From Oreohelix idahoensis (lineage: Eukaryota > Mollusca > Gastropoda > Stylommatophora > Oreohelicidae), in assembly GCA_024509875.1 (NCBI GenBank), contig JAMPIV010006387.1, forward strand, positions 229,501 to 293,500: a stretch of DNA of 64,000 nt, in the 5' to 3' direction. Both the position numbers and the translations under genes were made by a program. Positions 12,296 through 24,123 of this stretch are shown one piece after another (position 1 is the stretch's first letter; the number at the start of each line of letters is the position of its first letter). A model generated the notes under the pieces. The model searched no databases and had not been told where the DNA came from. It was given only the letters and a program-made list of their open reading frames with translations.

Positions 12296-12462
12296 TCAAG
12301 CATAGATCTCTTTTTCTGGTGCCCGTACATAATTGTAGTTTGGTGCTTTTCTAGGCTCCTCCAGAGGATAGCTTCCTTCATCCTTCTTGCGCATACGGTA
12401 AACAACAAACATGACCAATAACACCACACAAAGAAGCAGAACAACTGATCCTCCAATGATCC
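12296..12462 (-). CDS. SDC-like: Syndecan-like proteoglycan, exon 6: transmembrane and cytoplasmic tail
   Basis: Minus-strand exon after a cag acceptor (AG at 12464-12463), ending in TGA at 12298-12296. It encodes a hydrophobic helix of about 20 residues (IIGGSVVLLLCVVLLVMFVV), then the syndecan C1 motif YRMRKKDEGSY, a short variable region and the C-terminal C2 tetrapeptide EIYA. In syndecans C1 binds cytoskeletal linkers and C2 (usually EFYA) binds PDZ proteins; here Phe is replaced by Ile. Total tail length is 34 residues, normal for the family. It enters in phase 1, matching exon 5. This exon alone identifies the gene as a syndecan family member. Confidence 0.93.
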
Positions 12463-12724
12463 CTGGGGACAGAATTTAGAAGTAAAGAATTTAGATTTTA
12501 AATCTAGAGTAACTATCACAAGCAATGATAAATTAGTGAATTAATATTTCTGAAATTCATTAATGATAAAGAGCCCCTCTGACAGGTAGGAGATGAAAGG
12601 GCCGAAACACATGTCATCGACGGGGTACCACCTCTGATGATCAGAATGCCTCCTGTTGTATCGCTCTGTATAGAGTTTCCTATCAGAGTCCTTCTGGAAG
12701 ATAGCATAATGCTACTGAACAGAC

Positions 12725-13045
12725 TAAGCTGATTCATCGTTTTCCTTTGCCTTCCCTATGGAGCCAGAACTACTGTTAGTCCCCTTGTAGGAAGCCTGCA
12801 CCAAGCAATCACATGATCTTGCAGTGGTAGTTTCTTTAGCAACGAGTTTACGTGACGATGTCAGCCTCATGAACAACCTCATATTAGTCATCTTGTGTGA
12901 CATGTCTGAGGGTGCAGAAGTAATAATGTTTCTTTGTCTCTTCAGAGACCTGTGAACGTTTTGTGAAGTCTTCCTGCAAGAAGCCAGCTGTAGTGATGGC
13001 TCCTTGCTCCACAAGGAGCTAAAAGTAACTTGATGATGATGATGA
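12725..13045. repeat. Two head-to-head copies of the dispersed repeat family
   Basis: 12725-12965 is a minus copy (reverse reads tctctgaagagacaaagaaa ... gaggttgttcatgaggctga). It is followed by a partial plus copy, 12970-13045, with cttcctgcaagaagccagct and a (tga)n tail. Confidence 0.6.
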
Positions 13046-13428
13046 ATATCAACATATATGCTACATCTGTAACACGACCTGAATCACATCAACAAACATA
13101 ACTGAGACATTACCACATCAACAAGCATAACAGAAAACATCACCACATCTACAGCACAGTGAGCTCTTGGGAACTTACCAGCCAAAATCCCAGGCTGAGT
13201 CATAACAGTTACAGATGTAATATGTCATGTTAACTAATATGGTCTAGACACAAAAGTAGAGTTCAGTGATGATCTAGACCAGGCGTTGACATAAGGTAGA
13301 TCTCGATCTACCAGTTAACTACAGGGGATGATTTGGTAGATATGTAGGTAAAGGAGGGGAAAAAGATAGAGAGATTTAATGCCACTCGTAGATATATTTC
13401 AGACTAGCTTCCTCTCACTGGCATTTAA
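13046..13428. other. Intronic sequence without a gene
   Basis: No coding signal. A degenerate tandem of acatcaacaagcataac type is at 13085-13150, and a small inverted motif (ggtagatctcgatctacc) is at 13296-13313. It ends at the TTAA (13425-13428) that bounds the piggyBac element. Confidence 0.5.
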
Positions 13429-15505
13429 CACATTAACTACCACGAGCCGGTCCCAGCGGCGCACGAAAGAAACACATTTGGACCGCAAACCGCCCACAAC
13501 GGCTTTCTAAGTTTAGTAAGAAAAGGAATGAAATATGTGCCGAAACACTTTCCGATCTGGTTTAAGATTTTAATTGACCACCAGAAGACAACATCCATAA
13601 GCATGGGTAAATTTGTGCCACTGAAAATTGATATTATATTCATATTTTTCAAACGTTTCAGGTTAGTTACCAAATCGCAAAACTGTTTACCATGGCAACG
13701 AGTGACAGCGCCACAAAAAAATGCATGTACACCTCGTCTAACTGCTGAAGAGGCTAGAAACTTGTTTCAGCAATTGATTGATAGATCTAGCGACAAGAAG
13801 GACAGTGAAAACAATGTGGACATTGATTCAAATAGTGATTTTTCTGGCAGTGATAACAGCAGTAGTGACAATTCAAGTAGTGATGATAGCGAAGATATTA
13901 GAAGTCCTGGGCCATCCATGGGTCATAAAAGAGCAAAAACCTCAGTTAGAGTTACCAATAGTGCAGGAAATACTGTAGGCCTAACTAAAGAAAGGGCAAT
14001 GGAAGCAAGTGACTGAGGATGAAACAACGAATAGTTTTTATTTGGTTCCAACTCGTGAACCAAGTCTGCAAGCAAATTTTGATGCAGCTTCCTCTGTGCT
14101 TGATTGCTGGCTTACATTACTGACACCAGATGTTTTACATTCTTTGGTCATAGTAATAAATGAATATGCTGACATAAAGAATTCAAAACCCCCATCTTCA
14201 AAAAGATCATCTGCTGTTTGGAAACCTGTCACTGACTATGAGCTTTTGAAATTTTTTGCAGTAACAACTGCTATGGGTTTAGACAAACAGCCATCGGTAA
14301 AAGACTATTGGGCACAGACACCACATAATTATACTCCCTGGTATGGCAATATGTTTTCAAGATCTAGGTTTCAAATAATTTACCATACAATGATGCATGT
14401 TGGAGATGCTGATTCACAAGGGAAGGAAAAAATAGAGCCTTTTTTTATTTTCCTCGTTGTGAAGTTCCAGGATGCATTTTATCCATTGATGAAATGGTTA
14501 TTGGGTATAATGGATGCTGGAAACACAAGCAGTACAATGCAACAAAGCCAAGCAAGTATCACATTAAAACCTTTGGATTGTGATTCTGCCACAGGATATG
14601 TCTATTCTGTATTGACATACTTTGGGAAAAATACATCATATATTCTTGCTAATGACTCTACAACAAGTCAGGCGGTGAAGGTATTTGATTTCTTGCTACA
14701 AGGAATTGAGAAGGGCCACCATGTATTTGCTGACAGATACTACACTGTGGATACACTGATAACCTATCTGTTGAGTAGGGTCATTCATTATACTGGCACA
14801 GTCAAAAGAAAAAACTTTCCCCTTCAACTGAAGACCCTCTCCCTCCAGCACCAAGAAGCCAGGTGGTACAAAATTGGTGATGGATCTCAAATATGTGTTG
14901 CTTGGCGAGACAAAAAGGCAAAGAAACCAAGTATTGTTGTGTCCAATGAAACATCAGTTGAGATGGTGCAAGTCACAACTCGACATCACAACTTAGTAGA
15001 AAAACCCAAACCAGTACACCAGTACAATTTTTGCATGAATGGATGTGACCACAATGATCAAATGGTAGCTTACTATGGCAATTTCCAAAGAAAAACTAGA
15101 AAATGGTGGAAGAAAATTTTCTACTGGATTATAGAGGTGTTGCAGGTAAATGCGCATATATTATACATCCTCAGTCATGCTGATGAGAAGTCAGTGTCAT
15201 TCAAAATTTTCAAAGACAAACTGATTGATCAGTTGACTGAGAAGGCTGCCTCCATAACTCCATCTGATCTAGTAGCCACAATGGCAACAAGAAAGGTAGG
15301 AAATTTTTAGGAAACAAAAGTTAAAAGATTTGAGGGTGCAAAGGACATTGTGGATTACACCGACAAAGACAGGAACTATATAGTGTGCTCAACACCTGCG
15401 AAACGAGCCCGAACAAATTTTTATTGCATCGGTTGCCCTGAAAAGCCCAATCTCCATCCAAAGAGCTGTTTTAGGCTGTACCATACACATGATCCTTCAG
15501 CTGTA
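13429..15505 (+). pseudogene. Broken piggyBac (PGBD4-like) transposase
   Basis: The left edge is TTAA (13425-13428), the target of this superfamily. A likely original start is the ATG at 13692 (MATSDSATKK). An acidic Ser/Asp-rich N-terminus (13790-13910) precedes the DDE domain. Recognisable blocks are WKPVTDYELLKFFAV, the second catalytic Asp in ADRYYT, the third in NGCDHNDQMVAYYGNF, and a C-terminal Cys/His zinc-finger (VCSTPAKRARTNFYCIGCP ... CFRLYHTHD) at 15370-15490. The first catalytic Asp (SIDEMVIGYNG) is present at about 14490-14525 but in a different frame from its surroundings. Further shifts occur near 13720, 14000 and 15300. The 3' terminal repeat was not found; mariner sequence starts where it should follow. 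The element is dead. Confidence 0.88.
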
Positions 15506-15518
15506 ACAACAAATAAAG

Positions 15519-15967
15519 TTGTGGCACAAACGCTTCAAAGATGGTCGAGAGTCTGTTGAATGTGATCCCATTTCTGGAAGGCCTGCAACAAGCAGAACAC
15601 CGGAAAATGTTGAACGTGTACGGGCTGCAATCAACAAAGATCGGCGACTGACAGTGCGAGAACTAGAAAAAGATCTGGGAATTCCAAAAACTATTGTATC
15701 CGAGATTCTGACCCAGGATCTGGGTATGAGATGTGTCATGGCAAAATTCGTTCCGCGGATTCTGCTACCAGAGCAGAATTCTCGACCATCTTTGAAGCAT
15801 TTGTGCCACACCTTTATTTGTGTAGCACTCATTGCATCGTCTCCAAAAGCCTTCTGAATCATCATAATAGTTTCCGTGGAGGAATGCTGAAGCTTGACGC
15901 AAAATTTGATGCAGATTCTTTGCTCTACTCGTTCAGCCATTTTGAATGCGACGACCACACAGTGCAC
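15519..15967. mobile_element. Rearranged mariner-like transposase fragment (inverted halves)
   Basis: 15519-15775 (+) encodes WHKRFKDGRESVECDPISG, GRPATSRTPENVERVRAAI and RRLTVRELEKDLGIPKTIV, the helix-turn-helix part of a mariner transposase. 15775-15967 (-) encodes the very N-terminus (MAERVEQRICIKFCVK, then QIKVWHKCFKDGRE). About 30 bases (the WHKxFKDGRE codons) occur at both ends in inverted orientation. The catalytic domain is absent. It sits at the truncated 3' end of the piggyBac element. Confidence 0.8.
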
Positions 15968-16605
15968 ATGCTCACTAAACGGCTTTTAACGGCCGCACTG
16001 ACTGGTGCAGCAATATCAACATTGCACACGTATGTGCATAACAGGCCACTCTATTTGGCTGCCAAGTTACATCGATGTCGCGCAAACGGTTTTTCTAATA
16101 TTAATTATGGCCGGTTCTTTTCCGGACAGCCCTCATATATCTTGCCGCCTATCTCTCAATACTGTCTTCCCACTTACATTGCTATCATCTTCATGCCTGT
16201 TTGACTTCAATTTTTTTTTTCTTCTATTTTGGTTTTCTTTACGTGACCCAAATACTGTAATTGTCTAAGTTGCATCTTTTTCATTTATTCTCTTATCATA
16301 CTAGTTTTCTTGGACTTCTTTGTTTTCTTCCGTTTCCATTTTTCTTTCTTCATTTCAAGGGCCTAAATTGTTTCTTTTAACTACTTGTTCAGTGACCATG
16401 TTTCAGCACAGCCCAATTACAATAAATACAAGCAACACTTGATTTTAATATGTTTGTACACACATAACATCAGATTACTTGTATTTAATTTGTTTGTTGA
16501 TTATTTGAATGTTAACATCTGTCTGGTGGTGGTGAATGTATTTCTGAGATAAGCTAAATACAAAACCAAGACTTCCTGGAATGTTCTAGATTTGTTGCAT
16601 CGTAC
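15968..16605. other. Intronic AT-rich sequence
   Basis: No gene is supported. Pyrimidine-rich runs occupy about 16200-16390. The first ~100 bases may be leftover mariner 5' UTR in reverse. Confidence 0.4.
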
Positions 16606-16618
16606 ACTAGTAAACCTA

Positions 16619-16837
16619 GGGGCCAAGGTAGCGCAATGGTTAGTGCACTGGCTTCCTAGCTCGGTGGTCCATGGTTCAATCCCCAGTTGATGTGGGATTT
16701 TTTTAGACTCTGGGGTCGACCCAGCGTGATGCTGACCACATCACCCCTAGTGTGCTGATGGTAAAGAAAACATGGGCCTAACACCATATTCCCAATATGC
16801 TTCAATGGGTGTGTATTGGATCCTTTACCTTATTTAT
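16619..16837 (+). mobile_element. tRNA-derived SINE (type 2)
   Basis: The head gcgcaatggttagtgcactg and body gcctaacaccatattcccaa match the copies at 3377 and 58058. A perfect 13-bp target duplication, actagtaaaccta, is at 16606-16618 and 16838-16850. Confidence 0.9.
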
Positions 16838-16850
16838 ACTAGTAAACCTA

Positions 16851-17296
16851 CTACAGAGGAAGTGCTGAATTATGGTTCCCCAAAGAATCTCATGTGTCTT
16901 CAAGTTCTCTAAGCTAAAGTTCTCATTATTTTATTCTTTTTAAACTACTATATTCCTCTGCTTCTTCTCTGCCTGAACTATTTAAAAAAAGTTATTTACT
17001 ATTTATTTGCATAACTTGTCTTTCTTGTTCCCAGATTATGGCTTATGTGGCATAAGATAAATACGCGCCTCATTGTTATAAAAAGCTTGGTCCTTTCATT
17101 GCAGTATATTAAACCTGGCCACATATCATGCTTATAGAGATGTCCCAGACATTGCATGCAACAAATCAAAGGTTACATCAAGAAACAGAAAATAACCATG
17201 GCTGGTACACAGATGTGACAAATAACACATGAACTCGGAATACATTATTAAGACAGTGACTTATGATGTTGACAGTTCATGTTTTAGATATCTCAC
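16851..17296. other. Intronic sequence 3' of exon 5
   Basis: AT-rich, with no coding or repeat structure seen. Confidence 0.4.
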
Positions 17297-17351
17297 CTTC
17301 TGGAATTGTAATCGCAGGCTCATCTACTGCACCATCAATATCAATGTTATC
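17297..17351 (-). CDS. SDC-like: Syndecan-like proteoglycan, exon 5: acidic juxtamembrane stalk
   Basis: A 55-base minus-strand exon between a ttttcag acceptor and a gtgag donor. It encodes DNIDIDGAVDEPAITIPE plus one base. That base completes a Gly codon with exon 6, placing the stalk directly before the membrane helix. Phase 0 entry and phase 1 exit fit both neighbours. It is too short to have significance alone; its support is the perfect phase fit and the acidic stalk composition typical of syndecan ectodomains. Confidence 0.85.
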
Positions 17352-17464
17352 CTGAAAAATTAAGATCATGTTATTCACAGCAGCACAAAAAGATAGAAGA
17401 TTAGAAGTAATGGTCATCTGAAAGAAATTGATCTTCAGAATACACCATCACTGTAAACAGGACA

Positions 17465-18180
17465 GTTTTGAAAAAAATGTCAATAGATTCAAATACTTTG
17501 GCACATTAATTACATCAGATTGATGCATTCCAAAGGTTAAGAAAAGTGACAGAATTACATATAATGAAAAGTATTTTATGCAACAAATCTTTATCAATGG
17601 AGGCAGGAAAGAGAGTTCTTCAACTTCACTGACATGATCCTGTCATTGGGTAGCATATCATGGTCAATTTTTTTTTTTTTTCTTAACCAGCGGCACTTGG
17701 GCTTTCAGCCCTTCGGCCCAATGACATGTCATATGCGAGGCTGGGGAGCCTGTGGACTTTCCTTCCAACCCGGTCAGGAGCTTTGCTCCTTCCCATCCAC
17801 AGAGGGTTTATCTCAGGAGCCATTCAGGTTATTCAGTCAAAATCCCGGCCGTTGACACTCCTTCAAATGCTGACACCCGGGCTTGAACCTTGAACACCTG
17901 ATCGCCAGCGCAACGTTATAACCATTACACCAGCGCGGCTCCATCATGGTCAATCAATAAACAAGCCAGAATATATGTGTAGGCCACAGAGATGTGATTT
18001 TACAGAAGATTATTAAGAATACTATAAACAGCTAAAAAGAGTAAAGGGGATAGCCTACTACCTAGAAAGTATTTTCACAGATAATGAAAGACTTGACAGA
18101 GAAATTGAAGCAAGATGCCAAGGTCAGTGACTTACCAAAAGTCACCACTACTCAAACATCCAAATATCAGTATGGAAATT
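17465..18180 (+). mobile_element. Decayed LINE reverse-transcriptase fragments
   Basis: Short stretches read RFKYFGTLITSD (about 17487), MKSILCNKSLSMEAGKRVLQ (about 17563) and, after a SINE, YYLESIFTDNERLDREIEAR (about 18053). These are C-terminal RT-region motifs of LINEs, separated by stops and shifts. Confidence 0.55.
17669..17942 (-). mobile_element. tRNA-derived SINE (type 1)
   Basis: A poly-T left end and a reverse head (ggagccgcgctggtgtaatg) are related to 2338-2698. A perfect 12-bp duplication, atcatggtcaat, is at 17657-17668 and 17943-17954. It splits the decayed LINE fragment. Confidence 0.88.
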
Positions 18181-18299
18181 AAACAACACTTGATGAATAA
18201 TATAATCTTACAACTCTGTCGTGAGGTGGTTGAAGAAGATAACTGAGGGCAATTAAATTACGAGTGAGATGCTTGACAGTGGATAGATATATTTTCACA

Positions 18300-21000
18300 A
18301 ATGCACAGAAAGCACTCATTGAATGGGAAGCTGTGGGACCCAGAATAATAACAGCTATTTTCAAAACAGCTAAAAAGAAAATTCATGTCAATGTCATCCA
18401 ATGTTATGCACCAACTAATGACAAAGAAGAGTCTGTGAAAGAAGTATTTTATACTAAACTACAGGAAATTATGGATAAAGTAAAAAGAAGAGACATCATA
18501 ATTTTGATGGGTGACATGAATGCAAAGATAGGTACAGTCAATACCGGATTTGAAGAAGTCATGGGAAAACATGGGCTAGGAGTAATGAATGAAAATGGAG
18601 AACTATTCGCAAACTTCTGTGCTTCAAATCAACTGGCTATAGGAGGAAGCATGTTTCCACATAAGAGAATACACAAGGCAACATGGATATCACCAGACCA
18701 TAGAACAGAAAATCAGATCGATCATATATGCATAAAGAAGAAGTTTAGATCATCATTGCAGGATGTAAAGGTATATAGAGGAGCAGATGTGGCATCAGAT
18801 CACCATCTTCTGATAGCCAAAGTAAAAATGAAACTCAAGAGATATGCAACAATGCAAAATTATAGACAACAGTTTAATGTAGGACAGCTAAGAAATCAAG
18901 AAACAAGAGACAAATTTGCGGTCACAGTATCCAACAAATTCCAAGTGCTCCAACAGTTGGAAGATGTAGAGAATACAGAAGACTATTGGCAGCAGGTCAA
19001 AACTGTATGGAAGGAGACATGTGAAGAAATACTGGGGAAAAGGGAAAGACAACAAAAAGCATGGATAACAACAGAAACCATCAATAAGATAAAAGATAGA
19101 AAAAACAAGAAAGCAGAGTTAAACACAAGCAAAACCAGAAGTTCCAAAGCCAAGGCTCAAGAAGTGTACACAGAAGCAAACAAAGAAGTAAAAAGAAGTA
19201 TCAAAAGAGACAAGAGAAAGTATATTGAGGAGTTGGCAAGAGAGGCAGAAGATGCTGCAGCCAAAGGAAATATGAGAGAACTGTATAGCAGCACAAAGAA
19301 GCTAACAGGGAAATACAAGCAAACAAGTTGCCTCATTAAAGATAAGAATGGGAAACTGCTCAGCAATATACAAGAGCAAATGAAGAGGTGGACGGAATAT
19401 TTTGGGGACCTTCTCAATAGACCAGCTCCACAAAACCCGCCGGACATCCAGCCAGCAGAAGAAGAGCTACAAATTAACGGTGAAAGACCAACGAAGGAAG
19501 AAATAAAGAAAGCCATAAAGCTTCTAAGAGATGGAAAAGCGTCTGGACCTGATGGCATTCCAGCAGAGGCCATCAAAGCAGATATCGACACGGCTACAGA
19601 GATGTTATATAAATTACTTGGTAAAGTCTGGGAAAAAGAAGAGATACCAGCAGAATGGAAGGAAGGATATCTGGTTAAGTTGCCTAAGAAGGGAAATCTA
19701 CAAGAGTGCACAGATTATAGAGGAATAATGTTACTATCAGTGCCAGGAAAGGTATTGAACAGGATTATCCTTGAGAGATTAAAGGAGTCCATAGACAAGA
19801 AATTGAGAGATGAACAAGCAGGTTTTCGACAAAACAGATCATGTACAGACCAGATAGCCACTTTGAGAATAATAGTTGAACAAAGTCTGGAATGGAATTC
19901 ACCACTATACATCGGATTTGTGGACTACGAAAAAGCATTTGACAGTGTGGACAGAGAATCACTTTGGAAATTGATGAGGCATTATGGAGTTCCCCTGAAG
20001 ATCATTAATAAAGAAAACCTATGAAGACATGACGTGCAGAGTTCTTCATGAAGGACAGCTTACAGAACCATTTGGGATAAGAACAGGAGTGCGACAGGGA
20101 TGCCTCTTGTCTCCATTTCTTTTCTTGCTGGCAATAGATTGGGTTATGAGATCATCGACAACACACAAAAGAAATGGAATCCAGTGGACTCTGACTAAGC
20201 AGTTGGATGATCTGGATTTTGCTGATGACTTGGCTCTCCTGTCCCATAACCGTAATCAGATGCAGGACAAATTGAAAACACTCGATGAGAGGTCACAGCA
20301 ATTGGGTCTGAAAATACACAGGGAAAAGACAAAAATAATGCGAATAAATGCAGGTAATGAAAACAGGGTTGAACTTGAAGAAACACCAATACAAGATGTA
20401 GAATCATACACATATCTTGGCAGTAATATAGACAAAGTTGGAGGGACAGACAGCGATATCAAAATAAGAATACAAAAGGCAAGAGGAGCTTTCATTGCAT
20501 TGGGAAATATATGGAGATCAAGAGAAATAGGATCCAACACGAAAATAAGAATCTTCAACTCAAATGTGAAGTCAGTCCTATTGTATGGCTCTGAGACATG
20601 GAGAACAACAAAGACAACAACCAAAAAGCTACAGACTTTCATAAATGGGTGCTTGCGTAGAATAGAGGGATTAAAATGGTATGACAAGGTTACCAATGTG
20701 GAACTGATGACAAGAACTGGACAAGTGCCAGTGGAACAAGAGATGAGAAGAAGACGATGGCGATGGATAGGACACACACTGAGGAAACCTGTTGATAGCA
20801 TTACAAGGCAGTCCTTGTTCTGGAACCCCCAGGGCAAGAGAGGCAGAGGAAGACCAAGAAGTACGTGGAGAAGAGAGTTGGAAACAGAGGTGAAAATGAT
20901 GAGGAGAACATGGAAAGAACTTGAGATGATGGCACGTGACAGGAGGACTTGGCATGTGTTTGTTGAAGGCCTATGCTCCTTTGGGAGTGGAGGGTTATGA
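18300..21000 (+). pseudogene. LINE A endonuclease/reverse transcriptase reading frame
   Basis: It is one frameshift away from an open endonuclease-RT polyprotein. All catalytic motifs after the truncated N-terminus are intact (DMNAK, SDHH, FADD). The frame changes at about 20005-20029. There is no second ORF. Confidence 0.85.
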
Positions 21001-21019
21001 ATGAATGAATGAATGAATG
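18300..21019 (+). mobile_element. 5'-truncated LINE A: APE endonuclease plus reverse transcriptase
   Basis: The first frame (to 20024) starts inside the endonuclease (ALIEWEAVGPRI) and shows VIQCYAPTND, the metal-binding MGDMNAKIG and the catalytic SDHHLL, then RT blocks GPDGIPAEAI, RQNRSCTDQIATLR and FVDYEKAFDSVDR. The second frame (20029-21000) continues with GVRQGCLLSPFLF, the catalytic LDFADDLALLS, ETWRTTKTTTKKL and the Arg-rich C-terminus. Compared with the copy at 33.7-35.1 kb, about five bases are missing near 20005, which breaks the single ORF. The 3' tail is (atga)n. No RNase H is present. The clade (RTE- or CR1-like) is not resolved. Its N-terminal endonuclease part is lost. Confidence 0.9.
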
Positions 21020-21857
21020 GAGTGTGTAGTATGATAGTCAGGAAAATATATATAAGTCACGTCGGATAGGACGATAGACTAAGCTAGAACAGAAGCAGCA
21101 TATGTACACTACGTGACTGAAAACATAAAAACACAGGATACTCGCTGAACGTATGTACAAGATAGCAAGAAGGACACGAAAGAATACACTACTTAAACAC
21201 GATGGTAAGGAATACTTAATGTACACGACAACGCATACACGAACCACACCAGCACAACTAACGAATACTGTGCTCAGTTTGTTCAGCAGGGCAGCTACAG
21301 GAATTCACATCTACTACGCTCCACCACTAAACAAACACAAAGAATTCAGTCTAATCCAATCTTTTCCCACTTAGAGACCAGACAGGATTAAACTCGCCAC
21401 CCTTCCACCCTTGATACACTAATATACTAATACTAATTGATGCAACAACCACAACACGCAACAATGAAGTGCTGAGAGCTTGAGCACAACCACGCACAAT
21501 CAGGATCAGTGAAATCAAAATAATATCAGATACAAATAGTCAATATTACTAGTCTATTATATAAATGCAAACAATACACAATAATAGGAAAATCATAGAA
21601 GAAATTGAGAACAAAAATCAGAAAATATAACACATTGCAATATACAAAAAGTGTAAACTAAATAGCTGATCCAGCGCTGGACACAAGGATGAAGATCCAC
21701 CAAGCTCCTCCGGCACGAATGACAAATGAAGACGACTACAGGACAGTCACAAGTACAGTCTCAAATATGACAGTCTTGTACCCACGGACAATCTTTCAAA
21801 TCCTGCCACACTAATGAGCTTTTAAATGTCATACATACACCTCTTCTCTCCGAGATG
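21020..21857. other. Intronic sequence without a recognised feature
   Basis: No coding frame of note. Composition is A-rich with scattered tacacac motifs. Confidence 0.4.
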
Positions 21858-22207
21858 TGTATAGGCATTCCTCATTTTATTGTGCTTTGCTTTATTGCGC
21901 TTCACAGATATTGCCCTTTTTTTTCAAATTATTCATGTTTATTTATTAGAACGAGCCTTCTTCTTCCGACAGGTTATGGCTCTCCACCAGCAAAAAGATT
22001 ACGATTCGCTGAAGTCTCAGATGATGAAGATTGGCATTCTTTTTCAGCAATAAAGTATTTTTAATCTTACAGTACATTGTTTTTTTAGACCTAGTGCTAT
22101 TGTGCACTAAATAGACATAATGTAAACATGATTTTAGGCTTTTATATGCAATGGGAAGTCAAAAAATGGGTGTAACCTGCGTTATTGCGATATTCGAACC
22201 TGCAATA
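21858..22207 (+). mobile_element. Tigger1-like (pogo family) internally deleted DNA transposon
   Basis: The left end reads aggcattcctcattttattg, then tgctttattgcgcttcacag and atattgc. The right part reads agcaataaagtatttttaat, atgcaatgggaagtcaaaaa, gcgttattgcgatattcgaa and ends gcaatatctccaacgtg. Both halves match, in order, the ends of the mammalian Tigger1 consensus as I recall it, with the transposase gene deleted. Flanking TA dinucleotides are present. Confidence 0.7.
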
Positions 22208-23146
22208 TCTCCAACGTGTATATATATATATATTACCACAGTAAGAAGAAAAGTCAGCACTAAGGTGACAGATGAAATAGTGAAGTGATTCTGACCACTA
22301 TAAAATATATATTTATTAACCACAAAGAAAAACTATATATAAGGACAACAATTAGTCCCCCCAAAAAGATATACTTTTCCACATCAATGAATATCACGCA
22401 ATGTAACAAAATTAGTGGTAAGCAAAAGAAACCAAGAAAAGAAGAATGCTAGAAATAAACTGTATAACAGTCCTCCTCTTAAGGATGGTCAATCCGTTAA
22501 ACCCAACACTACTCCTGGGGTTGAGTCACAGTCTATAATTTGTCTCCCTGTAACTTATCCAAGTCCAATCAATCAGTCAATACCCTTTAGCTCCCCAAGT
22601 GTTAGAGCAAAGTAGGAAATCCAGCGAAAAGGAAATATTTTCCTTCAGCACAGTCTGAATCAGCTGGGTGAATTAATGGTAGGTATGCTAATCAGTAAAA
22701 TAGGTGTTGGGATTCGGTGGTTTACCATCCCTAACTCTTTGCTAGTAAAATTAGCCTCTAGCGTTGTAGAAGACGTGACGTTACCATGTTTACGGAGATG
22801 TGTTGACTTTTAGGAAAGCAAAGACAATGGCCACCAGTGGGTGGCTAGCATCAGCTATATGTGTTAATGGACCACACAAGTATGTGCACTGCTAGGGAGG
22901 GTGGATTGTAATAGTTGGCTGTCTTAATGAAGACACAGCAATGATATTCTCTCACTGCCTAGAGGTAATGCATCTGTCTCCAGGGGACTCTGGGATCTCT
23001 CTGAAAAATTCAAGGCAGACCCCCTATCAGGTTAAAAATTGGATGCAATCACTTCTGCAGCCTTCCTATTTACCAGTACAGGCCAGATGAGACAAGACAA
23101 AAGCTGTAATATTGTATTTAGTACATTATACAAGAATAAGACCAGT
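22208..23146. other. Intronic sequence 5' of the LTR element
   Basis: A short (ta)n run is near 22220. No gene or repeat structure was recognised otherwise. Confidence 0.4.
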
Positions 23147-24123
23147 TGTTACGTACATTTATTACCTAAGGGGGTAGTCTTCGGTCCTGCCAAATGTACG
23201 CACCAGTTTTATGTAGTTATATTGTTTGAGCGTTCGATTGATTCACGCACTGACGTGCACAAAGCAGTGAGTGTTGCTTTGGACGCACGTGTAACCTAGT
23301 TGAGTAGTTTGTGACGTCATGTTTTGAAGTGGAAACATGGAACTGTCTTGTGTCCATGATAGTAATTTTATATTTCGTATTCAATGGCATTTTAAGGAAG
23401 CCATTTATTTTTAGTGATCTGTATTGGTCTTCAGGTCGAAACCAATATCAGGAATGTCACGTGAGTTATCGTCCCACTTCTTATTTTAATGCTGTATGAA
23501 AAGGGCCGCTCTAATACTAGTCTAGCGGGAATTAAGATGTTCCTAGAATGGATCTACAGAGTCGCTTGCCTTTAAGATTTGAATCGTAGACGGAGAATTC
23601 CTACGAGTAGAAGAAGTTATATTGTTTATCTTACGCACATGTTTTATATGCCGTACATGCTTCAATGCCAAAGTCGTGGCTTGGATGTAAAGAGAGGTTA
23701 GCCAACTGAAAGCCTTTACTGTTAGGATTATCGTATATGACTTTGTGTGAAAATTATATGATGTACAACGCTATGTATGAAGAACGTCTGGGAATTTTAA
23801 CAAAATGTAATATGGAAGATTTCACCCCAGAGTATGTATACGTTACCATGATAGACGTCCTTGAAAGAAGGTCAACGGTCGTGACTGAGAAGGATATTAT
23901 ACGGTAACAGTTTTGTAATCCTTGGTCTATGGACAGAGGTCTTTACTAGAAGAGAATCTTCAGGAACTTTAGCAGTAATAAATCAATATGTTGTCGTGTG
24001 ATCTTTGCGCCTGTGACGATGTCCGTCTTGTCCACTTCGTGTCCTGGTGAATAAAATCTATGTAAAGTTATCAACGACTCGTGTGATGCCAATATTTGAC
24101 CAGTTCACACAATTCAAGATACA
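23147..24123 (+). repeat. 5' LTR
   Basis: 977 bp, TG...CA ended, with an AATAAA signal at 24050-24055. I see only two differences from the 3' LTR (near 23411 and 23799). The small open frame inside it is present in both LTRs and is not considered a gene. Confidence 0.95.

Noticed and set aside
13437..13673. Minus-strand frame opposite the piggyBac 5' region
   Set aside because: Shadow of the transposon; no independent support.
23311..23499. 62-codon frame present twice (also 31463-31651)
   Set aside because: It lies within both LTRs and has no resemblance to a known protein; treated as LTR sequence.
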